In this document: positions 1-9,825 of the stretch, one piece after another
Layout of the letters: each line of letters opens with the position of its first letter
Position numbering within the stretch: the stretch's first letter is position 1
Source: Saturnia japonica
Lineage: Eukaryota > Arthropoda > Insecta > Lepidoptera > Saturniidae
DNA length: 64,000 nt
Direction: 5' to 3'
Assembly (NCBI GenBank): GCA_033032175.1
Contig: CM065321.1
Coordinates: 8,888,501-8,952,500, forward strand
Notes under the pieces: model-generated
What the model was told of the DNA's origin: nothing
The model's database searches: none
What the model saw: the letters and a program-made list of their open reading frames with translations, nothing else
Made by a program: the position numbers and the translations under genes

Positions 1-639
1 CACTAAAGAGTTACTGCTATTTTTACGAAGGATGTACTAGCTTAGCTATTAACGTCCTTTTATGATTCATTGACTTTACTTTTAGTCTATTTATGTATTT
101 AATTTAATTATTATTATTATATACATATATTATTATGTAAAGTATTTGTTTTTATTATTATTATTTATTTCATTTTCTATTTTTTTTTGACAATCGTTAA
201 ATAGACGGATAGCACCAGACAAAATTTAAAAATGATCTGTTGATTGAAAAAGTCAGCGCGTGTTCCTTTCCATAGATAAGGTAAGGAATGTGAATTTAAA
301 AAAAAAAACGATTTTTGAAAAATTGATTATTTTTGAAAATATTAATATAATTAAAAAAAAAACCATATTTGTTATAAAAATTATCGATTTTTTCATATTT
401 TCTTGTAAAATTTAATTAAACACCTGAAATATTCACAATCTAACTTTCTTAATCAAATAATCAATTTAAAAATAAAAATGTTTTTCAGGGAGAATGCTGA
501 ATTTTGTTGTTTAACAAGGTTGAATAAAAACTAAACAATGTTTTTTTTTCATATTATTTTACGACCTTTTGTCCTCAGAATTTGGTTTTCTAACTAGGAA
601 TAATCTTTAAACTTTTGTCTATAGTCTATACTATACTAT
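1..639. other. AT-rich DNA without recognisable features
   Basis: I see long A and T runs and simple AT tracts. There is no open frame of note, no paired terminal repeats and no similarity to other parts of the window that I can pick out. Confidence 0.6.
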
Positions 640-760
640 ATATATGTATATACTAATATAACAGAACGGAAGAGTTTTTATGTTTCTTTGTTTAAACACG
701 CTCACGCACAAATTCTTTTTGTGTATGATGATAGCTTGATTCAAGAGGAAATAGTACAGG
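640..760 (+). repeat. Helitron-like 5' end fragment
   Basis: The stretch around 650-712 resembles the 5' termini of other repeats in this window. It has a TACTAATAT core, then a GGAAGAGTTT-like segment, then TTTGTTTAAACACGCT. Intact copies here begin with TC and read ACTAATATTATAAA followed by a gaagagtttgtttg motif. No matching CTAG 3' end is evident downstream, so this is a fragment at best. The assignment rests on a short, diverged match. Confidence 0.3.
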
Positions 761-1167
761 GTATATAGCTTCAAGGTACACATCCCAGCTAGCCTTTAAT
801 ATTGATTTTTGTTAAGTACGTCGCTACACGAACCTCTCCCGAACTGCTTTATCGGGTTACGCTGCGATTATTTTTAGTGGTACGTAAATACAATGTTGTA
901 CAAAAATATTGGGCCTTAGTATATCTAAAAAATAGTCCAGGATAGCATATGCCTATCTCTTATACATAAGCCACATTAAGCTATTTTATGACACGTCACA
1001 TAATAGAGAGAGAGAGAGGGTTAGAAATAGTGGGTCGTAGGCAAAACAATTCTAAAGAAGCTGAAACTTTCTATAATTTGCTGTGGAGTTATTTTAAAAC
1101 TGTGATATCTCCTGAGATATTTATTGAAATCAAAAGCAATAAATAGATTTTCTCCGTTTTTGCAACA

Positions 1168-1349
1168 TTTTTCATTGATGCTTCGCTGCTATTTGTTGTA
1201 GTGTGATATTATATAGCCTATAATAGCCTTTCTCAATAAATGGTCTATCCAACACTAAAATAATTTTTCCATTCCAACCAGTACTTCCTAAGATTAGCGC
1301 ATTTAACCAAACAAACAAACTCTTCAGCTTTATAATATTAGTAAAGATT
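1168..1349 (-). repeat. Dispersed repeat (family D), Helitron-like 5' end
   Basis: Read on the minus strand it begins ACTAATATTATAAAGCTGAA, then a gagtttgtttgtttgg segment, and ends in a block with AGCCTATAATAGCC on the plus strand. Related copies lie at 7079-7345, 22112-22440 and 56585-56960. The ATTATAA terminus is shared with the Helitron at 49014-49425, which is why I group it with Helitrons. The 3' end of this family is not defined here. Confidence 0.45.
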
Positions 1350-2757
1350 CATTACCTTAGGTTTTAGACCCTATATTATGTAATACTGATAGCGTTTTGT
1401 GTGATATGGCTTGGTTATTGTGATTATGTGAAGTGGATTATTATTATAAACTGGAAGCATACATTTTGATGTGCCGCAAAAACCTCCTAAAAATTCTAAC
1501 AACTCTTGTTGAGATACCTGAGCCACCATCTTGTTCGGATACTGAATTCGTTCCAAGACAAGACACTATATTCACTTGATAAAGGCATTAATAGTTTTCA
1601 ATAAAGGGGACTTAGTTGGCAAGTTAGTCAGAAGAAGAAAAGTGATTGAATACATATACTTTGTCAAAAAAAAAATACATTAGGTCCATCAACAAAAAAC
1701 TGACAGTGAAAAAAAATCGATTTAAAAAAAATTAAATAAACGTTTTAAAAAAAATCGATATTTTTTACATCCTATTTTATAGTTTACGTACCTTTATAAT
1801 TTGATGAGCTATAAAAAGGTCATTCCCGGAAATGTTCCTTCTTTTTATCATAAAAACTCCCAATTTCTGTATTGGAAATCAACAATTGGTTGTTTGATTG
1901 TCCTCATAACAACTAATTAATCGATGTTTTACCACACTAATAGTAGTGAACACTAAATTGGTAAAGAGTAGTGTTGATAAACCATAAATTTTGATTAAAA
2001 AAAAAAACTATCGCTCGTTTCTTAGTAGGGTATGTATGTTATAGCCAATCGACGACGTCGAGAGAATAAAAAGGTCAATCTCGCGTGTTCCGCCGCTTGC
2101 TAGTTTGGTAACTTCAAGAGCTAAAAAAAGATCATTCGCGCGAATATTTGTTGCAATCACAAATTGCAAACAATGCCATATAATGTACTTTCCTTTGGAA
2201 TAAACTATCGATAGTTCAATCCCCAAATATCAATTCATCAATAGTGCAAATAACTTATAACATAACAGGTAAAATATGAGACATGTTCCAAAATAACAGT
2301 TTGAGTCTGACATGATGCAAGCTCTTTCTATAATTGAGAATAGTGATGAGCTTTTTTCTAGTAATATTTGTTTATATAACTCTCTCTAACATTGTAAAGA
2401 TCCTTACGCTTGAATAGAGTAGAGCATCTTCCAAACTGAAATATGTAGTTATTTTTTGTGTCACACACCAGTCTGTGGAACAGGTATTGGAAACTGTTAC
2501 TCTTGTAAATACTTTTATACATTTCTCGATTGATATTGAAAATCTGAATCTCAAATCTGAATCTGATCAGGAAATTTATTTTAAAATGAACATAATTATT
2601 AAAAATCTAGGACATTTCCTACAATTTTTGGATGGTGGACGGGTTAGATTTTCGTAGTGATAATAAGAAATACTGAAAACGGAAAAGTATAAAGTGGACA
2701 AAATATAACATACTTTTAACACACGATACGACGCAGAGAGAATAGGGCAGATTTATG
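1350..2757. other. AT-rich DNA, no supported gene
   Basis: Two short open frames lie at 1371-1556 (minus) and 2475-2657 (plus). Neither has splice sites, a start context or family motifs that I can defend. A CpG-containing patch near 2040-2140 stands out from the AT-rich background but I cannot assign it. Confidence 0.5.
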
Positions 2758-2765
2758 CTTTAGAC

Positions 2766-3091
2766 CAGGGCTTCTTAAACTTTTGTCATTCACGACCCCA
2801 TTTATGATTGCGAGTTTCTTGACGACCCTATACAAATATAAAAGAAAAATAAATTAATATTTTTTGATGATTTATTTATTAGGTAACAATATACATATAA
2901 AAATATATAGTTTTAGAATTCATTTTGAAACATACAAAAATCTAAAATTTAAAATTGCACAAAAAATTATAAAACTCTAGTGATGTTATAAAATGGTATA
3001 TATAAATATTTGACATCAAAATCTCTCGCGACCGCAGAATTTTGCTACGCGACCCCTATTGGGGTCGCGACCTATAGTTTGGGAAGTCCTG
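2766..3091. mobile_element. hAT-type MITE, 326 bp, with target duplication
   Basis: The left end reads CAGGGCTTCTTAAACTTTTG. The inverted right end reads CAGGACTTCCCAAACTATAG, an imperfect terminal inverted repeat of the hAT type beginning CAGG. A further inner match (CGACCCCA on both arms) extends the inverted repeat. The flanks carry an 8 bp duplication, CTTTAGAC at 2758-2765 and TTTTAGAC at 3092-3099, seven of eight bases identical, as expected for hAT. The interior is AT-rich with no transposase. It must have been mobilised by a related full-length hAT element elsewhere (inference). Boundaries are firm to the base because duplication and inverted repeats agree. Confidence 0.8.
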
Positions 3092-3099
3092 TTTTAGAC

Positions 3100-4310
3100 A
3101 GTTTAGACCAAGATAGTCAGATAGGCTGAGGTTGCGTCGGATGTTAATAATGTGTTTCTGGCCATACAAATTACTACAATTTGATTTGACTCAACACGCG
3201 CTACGTCGCGTCTCGTCGGGTAACGCGGCTTGTTAAGACCAATAATAATATTTTATAAGTACATAAGGCACTGACGCTCTTTACATGCCATCGTGAATGG
3301 TGGGCAATTGTTCACTTTCGACTTGATACTGGCGCGAGAAGAAACTTTTATCATTTTTGACGACAGAGTTTCTGCCTTACGCTGTGATTTCCTATATCTT
3401 TTGTTTCAACATGCTGATAACAAAATTTGTAACGTTCTCAAATTGCTTTTGGTGAGAATATAAACGCGTCTATTTATAAAACGTCATTGGTTAAAACTAT
3501 GTTTCTGTATGTTCACTCAATACTTTAACGTGTGTGTTTATGTATTAGTGTGATTTCTTACGCTAACTATAAAATATGTTTAAATTGAAACATTTCACTT
3601 GTTTAAGGCGTCACATAACGTCTCAAAATTTTAAAACTCCGAGTATTTTATATACACAACGATAATAAAATGTGTTTACGTACTAATTAATAGTTCACAT
3701 GTTTGAAAGCACCATTATGAATAAAGCACAGCTCGGCGAGTGTTGTGGCGGAGATCCCATTTACGTGTGCGAAAATCCACTTAAACAAACGAAATGGGTT
3801 TTAATTAAATAAATGTAATTAACTGCAGGTGAACAAAACTTGATAAAACATATGATTATTTAGTTTTTAGCATGTTTTTATATTCATGCCTATTAGTATC
3901 ATGGTTATTTATTATTTACTCGTAACCAGATATTTACATTTTCCAAGGCTCTAGTTTATTAGGCAAATTTATTATATTGTATTATTTCATAATAGAGGTA
4001 TAATTAATTATATTATTGTATTAAGACTAGTCTACGATAAGGATACAAATCCCTGCATGTATTAGCATAGAAATGATATTGGCGTATTGTAACAAGACCT
4101 TTTTTAACAAAAAGAAAATCAACTGCATTAATTTTGAGAAGTTTCCTGGTGTATCTTCGAAGTTGAGATCAATGCCAATGAAATTGAAATGGGATCACCC
4201 GTGCGGTATCCACATTCCAAAAAAAAAATCAACCAAATCGGTTCATAAACAAAGAAGTTACGGCTGAGTTAAAAGTGATGAGTTAAAGTTTTAATAATTA
4301 TATATTAGTA
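3100..4310. other. AT-rich DNA, no supported gene
   Basis: A small CpG-rich patch (3190-3240) and a 64-codon frame at 4073-4267 are present. The latter contains text resembling degenerate transposon-derived DNA (poly-A runs, 'ATCGGTTCATAAAC') and has no protein family signature. I see no paired termini. Confidence 0.45.
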
Positions 4311-4600
4311 CTAGCGACGTGCTCCCGGTTGCGCACGCATTTGGTACTACGCAGTAGCTATTTTCATCCCTTAAATTTACTTTTACTCTTATTGTTGACA
4401 ATTCATATAATGCAGTGTCAATTGAGGCATGATTGTATTTCCCGTATACAATTTTCATCAAAATCAGTTGAACATTATTATTCTATTCTACGATTTCTAG
4501 AAGTAATATTAATAATTGTTATAGCCTTTCAATTATTTAATTACTTATATTTCCCGTGAACAAAATTTCATCAAAATCGGATAAGAATTAATAAAATTTT
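4311..4600 (-). mobile_element. Helitron-like fragment, 3' end at left
   Basis: On the minus strand the sequence ends in a GC-rich stretch, GGGAGCACGTCGCTAG, followed by T. This matches the CTAG-T terminus of the complete Helitrons in the window and is almost the same end as the element at 25962-26151. The interior repeats an 'AAAATTTCATCAAAATCGG'-like phrase typical of these short repeats. The 5' terminus was not found, so the right boundary is approximate. Confidence 0.4.
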
Positions 4601-4831
4601 AAATTATTGATTTTTTTTTAATATTTCTAAAAAAAGCATTGACTTAAATATCATTACTTTTGTTTCCGGATAAATAAAAATAAGTTAGCAAACGATTGTT
4701 AATAAACAAATATTGTAGTTAACGGTTTTGTAATTTTGTAATTGATGTACGTACATATATACGAGATATATATAATTCGATTATATAACTGAACTTGGTA
4801 CCTTCATGACTTTTGTTTGATTGTATATGGA

Positions 4832-4948
4832 ATGTTTAAGAATAATCCAAAAGTTAAACTACACGATGTCCTTAGAATTATTAATGAATATTGTTTGGCA
4901 AACTTGAAACCACAGGGATCTACTTCAAACAGTATTCAAGTTCAAAAG
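4832..4948 (+). CDS. Candidate coding exon, unknown product
   Basis: A start codon at 4832 opens 39 codons that run without a stop into a good splice donor, AAAG|GTAAGC (GT at 4949-4950), leaving phase 0. The peptide starts MFKNNPKVKLHDVLRIINEY and continues with a polar, Q/S/N-rich tail ending SIQVQK. The frame is open upstream to 4793, so this could also be an internal exon, but no convincing acceptor is seen. I do not recognise the family. It lies about 80 bp before a Helitron, so it may be a fragment captured by a transposon or a host exon in a TE-rich gene. No partner exon was found nearby. Confidence 0.3.
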
Positions 4949-5027
4949 GTAAGCTGTAATTCATAAGTGTTTTGTTTTAGATAATTTTAAGTATTTCGTT
5001 GCTTTATCTACGCCAGTTATGTTTTAA

Positions 5028-5622
5028 TCTATACAATTAATAAAATTGAAGTATCTGTTTGTAATGTCAAAATAACAGCTTTTACTAAATACATATGAAA
5101 GCTATAACAAAAAACCCATTTTAAAATTGTTGTCTGTCTGTCTGTTTATTCCGGGTAATCCGGGTTGATTTTGACGGGATTTTCAGTGGTAAATAGGCGT
5201 AACTTAGGCTAGATAAGGAGTAACTTAGGCTACTTTTATTTTAGAATAAGCACGATAAAGCTGTAAAAGCCATCAGCGGCACTGTTTTTGGATAGGGCCC
5301 CTAAGGCTAACAGTAAGGACAGTTCTAAAAAAAAACGAATTAAGGTTCCGCACAAATAAAAAAATTCTGGTCATGGTGAATTAATTCGTGCGCGATAATG
5401 GCTTACGCTGAGTAAACCATAAGCGATATTCCAAATTAATGTACTACATAATTGTTGACATTAAAAAGAACTACAAAAACTCAGAGAGAGCATATGTTTA
5501 TCTTTTAAGGATCACCCACAATAAGCATAACAATAACCGGGAGTGGAAGTAGAATGATTCGCACGTATGCCCAATTGACGACATTCCGTAGTCCACGCGA
5601 ACTAAGTTGTGAGCACAGCTAG
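5028..5622 (+). mobile_element. Non-autonomous Helitron (family H1), complete
   Basis: It begins TCTATACAATTAATAAAATT after an A and ends in a GC-rich segment plus CACAGCTAG before a T, i.e. the 5'-TC...CTAG-3' ends and A/T insertion site of Helitrons. Other copies lie at 25429-25945, 42935-43952 and 60924-61444. It shares internal marker phrases with them, such as a 'GTCTGTCTGTC' run, 'GATTTTGACGGGA' and 'CCGCACAAATAAAA'. It is longer than the ~520 bp copies because a short LINE 3' end (5252-5335) is inserted. It has no replicase-helicase, so it depends on a partner element. Confidence 0.75.
5252..5335 (+). mobile_element. 84 bp Jockey-type LINE 3' end inside a Helitron
   Basis: It contains AAGCTGTAAAAGCC, GGGCCCCTAAGGCTAACAGT and a short A run. 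These match the 3' terminus of the LINE ending at 17242, and closely match the fragments at 32303-32384 and 60221-60308. It splits the Helitron between TTTTATTTTAG and GAATTAAGG, with a diverged possible target duplication (GAATAAG / GAATTAAG). The age order is therefore Helitron first, LINE end second. Confidence 0.6.
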
Positions 5623-6797
5623 TGTATTCTATAATCTCTTCTCAGAACATCAACATAAAGAAGATTTTAAATAACGCGTTTTTAAGTAAATTTTAAATGA
5701 CAATAGATAACGAGGTTGTTTAATTTTTTTTTTTAACGAGGATTCATTTTGTAAAGCGTTTAGGTTTATTGATATTTTAAAAAAGAAACATTGTATCATT
5801 CTACTAATCTCTTGATTAACTTAGTGGAAATTGTTATATACTATACGCGTAGGAGACGAGTGAGTGTGTATAGTATGTCAATTGACTAGATAACTAAAAT
5901 CACGATTACCTAGACAACTCTCTAATTGCTTGAGTTCACAATATTAACTTATTAAGGTTAGTGAATTAGACAAATATTCGGATATAGGTAGATAATCCTT
6001 TTGATGATGCTATAAAAATCAAACAGTACATATAATTATATATAAGTAATCCTAATCCCAACAAAATATGCTGTAAAAAACGTGCCAAGTTTTGATTGAG
6101 ATAAGTTGTCTATAAACTGTAGTGAAATCTCATAAAAAACCAAGTTTAGGAGGTAGATATAAAACGAGTAATTTTGGCTAAAATCTGACCTACCTTTTAC
6201 TCGTTAAATTCCATTGTTTAAAATCTACTGTGTCTTATTTTATGAGCCTAAAACATATTAATTAATGACATGATAATAAAATTAATATATTTTTATTGAT
6301 GTTGGGAAATTTTATTTCTTATTCCGTTGAAAATGTTGTAGAAGCCATTGTTACTATTATAACTATTATATACTATAATGGGAGGGTCGCGCTTACAGTG
6401 ATCGGCCTATACGTACTTATGTTTTCCTGAGTTTGAGTTCATGGCAACGTCAGTCAGTGTCGAATTTACTTAACTTTGCACCGCTATAACTTCTAAACGA
6501 ATGTAGCTAAACTTGAAAAAAAAGAAGAAATTGTAAGGTTCCTGAAGTACTTTTAGTAAATAGAATTTCAACCATCTACAATAACTCAAGAAGAGGCGTG
6601 AAAATACGCCAAAATGCTTCCAGTGAAGATAGTACTGCAGTTAGCCTTGCGCTCGTCTTAGCGGGAACGTTACCGTGCCCCCAGATTTAGTGTCCATTAT
6701 TAATGTTCTATTTTCTCATTAAAAGTGTTTTCCTAATAAATTTATAATCGTTACTAAAAAGTACCTTAGGTAATTCTCACACAATACATAACACAAT
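5623..6797. other. AT-rich DNA, no supported gene
   Basis: Nothing with paired termini, repeated structure or a credible reading frame was found. A short segment around 6370-6480 is less AT-rich but has no open frame. Confidence 0.5.
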
Positions 6798-6962
6798 TTA
6801 ATACAAGAGTGTTGCGGTTGTGGAGCTGTCAGGATCAGCGCCGCTCTCATTTGTCAGAGACTGCAGATAACAGGTGGCTACAGGCTCGGCCATTTGCATG
6901 CGTTTGAATCCAACTGTGCATGTCATGTTCCTCTTTAGCAATACGACTAATGGACTATTCAT
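6798..6962 (-). CDS. Small 54-codon open frame, doubtful
   Basis: On the minus strand a start at 6962 opens 54 codons to TAA. The peptide ends in a polar S/T/D-rich tail (LTNESGADPDSSTTATLLY), in a segment markedly richer in GC than its surroundings. The plus strand of the same segment carries a donor-like ATG|GTAAGC at 6961-6968. Only one of these readings could be real, and neither has a partner exon or a known motif. I list it because of the local base composition. Confidence 0.15.
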   Translation of the reverse strand: MNSPLVVLLKRNMTCTVGFKRMQMAEPVATCYLQSLTNESGADPDSSTTATLLY

Positions 6963-7078
6963 GGTAAGCGCTTGACAATGAGTTACATAACTATCGATAC
7001 TAATAGATTTGAAAGATGTTTATCTCTATTGTATTTTTTTTTATTGTTGTATGTATGTCATGTGTATGTTAACCTTAT

Positions 7079-7345
7079 TCCACGATTTTACCAGTGTTAT
7101 CTTTGTTACCACTTCACGTATTTGCCTATAACTTTCCCGACTGTTTGGCGTTCATGGAAACTGCTCCGCTACTTAGAAGCGTAGGATGAAGCTATACAGC
7201 CTAAAACCGCCCTCAATAAAAGGCTATAAAATACAAAAATAAATTTGCATATCTGACTGATAGTCCCGGATCTTAGCGCGTTAAAACAAACGAACAATCT
7301 CAATATTGTTAATATAATAGACATAATATAATACAGCATAATTTT
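7079..7345 (-). repeat. Dispersed repeat (family D), diverged copy
   Basis: The plus strand reads CACGTATTTGCCTATAACTT, a GGCGTTCATG segment, CTCCGCTACTTAGA and an AATAAAAGGCTATAAAA-like stretch, then GCGCGTTAAAACAAACGAAC. This is the same order of blocks as at 22112-22440 and, inverted, at 56585-56960. Short open frames overlapping it (6972-7184, 7169-7360) are therefore repeat-derived, not genes. Confidence 0.5.
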
Positions 7346-7859
7346 AGTATACAATAACATTTAAGTATATTACCTAATGTCAAGTGACGATTTCATCAAC
7401 AAGGTTAACAATAGAAGGATATAAAGTTTTATATGTGCCATGAACCTACTACATAATACACAGATAGAATGCATTTCTAATCCGAGCAAGCAAGCGTTTC
7501 AATTCCCTAGATAAATAATTGCATTGATTTATTTGGCACTAGCGTATCTTCTTTAAGGCTTAGTTCAAGAGATTTTTATTGTTTCTCTTCTTGGCTGACT
7601 TTTATTCTTTTTCTGTTTATCTATCTATATTTATAATAAAACTTGTGATTGGCTTTCTTTTTCGATTATTATTACTGTTATTTCTATCAGCATTTTTTTT
7701 CTTTTTAATGAAAAATGGAATAATTACTGGATTACAAAAGTGTCTGGAACACACCTGTCACCAAACGGTAACAGGTTCTAAAACTGAATAAACTCTATAA
7801 CCGGTCCTCTGCCAATCCTAAATCCTACTAGGAAAAAAAAAGCTGTCAGCTGCAAATGG

Positions 7860-7894
7860 GCAATCCCGCGAAACGGGAAAGTTCCCGGGATTGC
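7860..7894. repeat. Perfect 9 bp inverted repeat, GC-rich hairpin
   Basis: GCAATCCCG at 7860-7868 is mirrored exactly by CGGGATTGC at 7886-7894, with a 17-base loop that itself contains CGGG. It stands out as the only GC-rich patch in several hundred AT-rich bases. It could be the end of a decayed element or a small hairpin; there is no further evidence. Confidence 0.5.
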
Positions 7895-9041
7895 AGTAAT
7901 TTAATAATTTATCAGCAATTTTGTATAGTACCTATTTATAAAACTATTATTTTTGTATTCTTTATGAATTGTACTAACTGATAAATAAACAATTTAACGT
8001 ATTTGCTGTTTCTTTTATTTTGTAAATCTAAGCTAAACATAGAAAAAAAAAATATTCATTACGATTGCAATAAAACTCCAATAATTTAAAAAACTCTCAA
8101 TGGAATATCACAAATATTTATTTTATTAACATTACAAATAATCTAACACTAACATAACATTAACAACACACAACTTTCTGAGCAAATTATTCTAAAAAAA
8201 TATTCAAAAAAAAATTTTTTTTTTAATGAATGCTATTGCATTCAAAAAAAATCAACACTCTCAAGAGGCCCCATAGGGTCGAGCGCCCTAAATATTGAAA
8301 TGGTTTAACTTACATTCTGAGAACAACGACAGTCAGGAAGTCCTTTTGTAAAGTATTTATTTTAAAATAATATAGATATTAATTATATTCCTACTGTAAA
8401 TATAGCTACTTTAATAAATAAATAAAAAAAAAAAAACCCGCCATGACGTTTAGGTTACAACTTGAGTTGATGTGGTAATTTTACGAAAAAATGAAGTAAA
8501 AACTTCACAAATACGTAATGTATTATATTTAAATGATTTAGTACTCACTTATCCATTGTTTTCAATCGAAAAACCCACTATTATTAAGAAATTAAAACAT
8601 AAAAGTATATGATGATTAATAAAAAATTAGTAAGTAAATTTTATATTTTGAAGATTTGAATTAAATTGGTGTAAAAAATGATAATTGTTATTTATCATAA
8701 GTGTATTTAAGTTTAAAAAATTGGACAAGTTACGGAACTCGAACCCTGAGGGTTCCGAATTTATTACATTACTTACCGTACATTATTGTACAATATTTTA
8801 CATAAATATTATTAATATACTATACTTATACATCTATCTCGGCCTGTACGTCAGTCCCCCTGTTTTGTAGATGTTTTAACTAAAAAGGTTTTTTCGGCTA
8901 TGTTTTCTCACGTTATGCAATAAAACATAAAGAAAAATGAGCAATGATAACATAAAATCAACTCGGAAAAATCACTACCAGCACGCATTCTTGGAATACG
9001 CTGTCAAAACCGTTAAAAATAGGAAAATAGCAACACAATAC
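7895..9041. other. AT-rich DNA, no supported gene
   Basis: There are poly-A/T tracts and a small palindrome (TGAATGC...GCATTCA near 8227-8244). Around 8733-8760 a 'GGTTCCG/CGGAAC' phrase recalls one end of the dispersed repeat at 20690-21203, but it is too short to call. Confidence 0.45.
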
Positions 9042-9225
9042 TGTAGCGATATCTACATAGCAACATCTATCGAGCCACATACGACGCATCCTACATCGCG
9101 CTATAGAAATTAACTCTTCAATTGAGTATATATACAAGAACCCGACTACAACCGTTGGGTAGCTGCCCGCCAGACATAACACCCGTCTGGTCGGAGGATC
9201 CTCCCTTTGCAATAGTTCTTCTACA
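9042..9225 (+). repeat. TRIM left LTR (184 bp)
   Basis: It is bounded by TGT...ACA. Compared with the 170 bp LTR at 11789-11958 it has a 14-base insertion near its start (ATATCTACATAGCA region). The 4 bp target duplication ATAC sits immediately to its left. Confidence 0.75.
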
Positions 9226-9243
9226 CTGGTGACCCCGAGCATG
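9226..9243 (+). other. Primer-binding-site-like segment of the TRIM
   Basis: CTGGTGACCCCGAGCATG directly follows the LTR end. A TGG start one base from an LTR is the usual position for tRNA-primed minus-strand synthesis. I do not assign the tRNA. The copy at 11296 has the same sequence. Confidence 0.6.
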
Positions 9244-9710
9244 AACGTCAGCGCAACCTGCTTCACAAAAAGCTACGTCATCATCACTTCCACAAGCTTT
9301 CGAGCAGCGAGTCATACAGCCAGCCTGCATCCACGGCTACTACGGGTATCCTGACCACCAGCATGCAGTGGACGCGCATTCCTGGTCATCACCCACAGCC
9401 TTCACAGCGACCTTGGCACAGCAGACTGCACTTCGGCCGGTCAGCAAGCAGAGACGCACTACTCTCCTGGTCGACGCAGCAGCCAGTCACTACGCAGCAC
9501 TGCAACACTCCGACTCACTGGAGCATTCTTGCAGCATCCACCCCGACTCACTGGGGGCATCACCCCGACTCACTGGGGCATCACCGCAGACAGTTCCGAC
9601 TCACCGTGAACTATGCGGCATCTGGTTCCGACTCACTGGAACATTCCACTGGCCCGGCAAGCATCACAAGATGTATGGACGACTCAACCTGCTATCGACC
9701 TCCGGTCTCG

Positions 9711-9721
9711 GAGGGGAGTGA
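9711..9721 (+). other. Polypurine tract of the TRIM
   Basis: GAGGGGAGTGA lies immediately before the second LTR, as expected for the plus-strand primer of an LTR retrotransposon. It is identical before the LTR at 11789. Confidence 0.6.
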
Positions 9722-9825
9722 TGTAGCGACATCTATCGAGCCACATACGACGCATCCTACTTCGCGCTATAGAAATTAACTCTTCAATTGAGTATATATA
9801 CAAGAACCCGACTACAATCGTTGGG
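9722..9825 (+). repeat. TRIM right LTR, left part, up to LINE insertion
   Basis: It begins TGTAGCGACATC and runs to CAATCGTTGGG (9815-9825), which is the left copy of the LINE target duplication. The rest of this LTR resumes at 17243 after the LINE A tail. Confidence 0.75.

Noticed and set aside
1001..1020. (GA)n run as a possible regulatory GAGA element
   Set aside because: Short simple repeat in featureless DNA; chance is enough to explain it.
1371..1556. 61-codon minus frame with protein-like text (KMVAQVSQQELLEFLGG)
   Set aside because: A second frame over the same bases is equally plausible, the start is not ATG and no splice sites or relatives are visible.
7860..7894. The GC-rich hairpin as a bacterial-type terminator
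   Set aside because: This is a eukaryotic sequence, and there is no gene upstream nor a T run directly after the stem.
9363..9779. Open frames of 117-138 codons across the TRIM interior and their twins at 11295-11846
   Set aside because: They run through LTR and interior repeats in several frames at once, lack any domain and exist only because the element is GC-rich.
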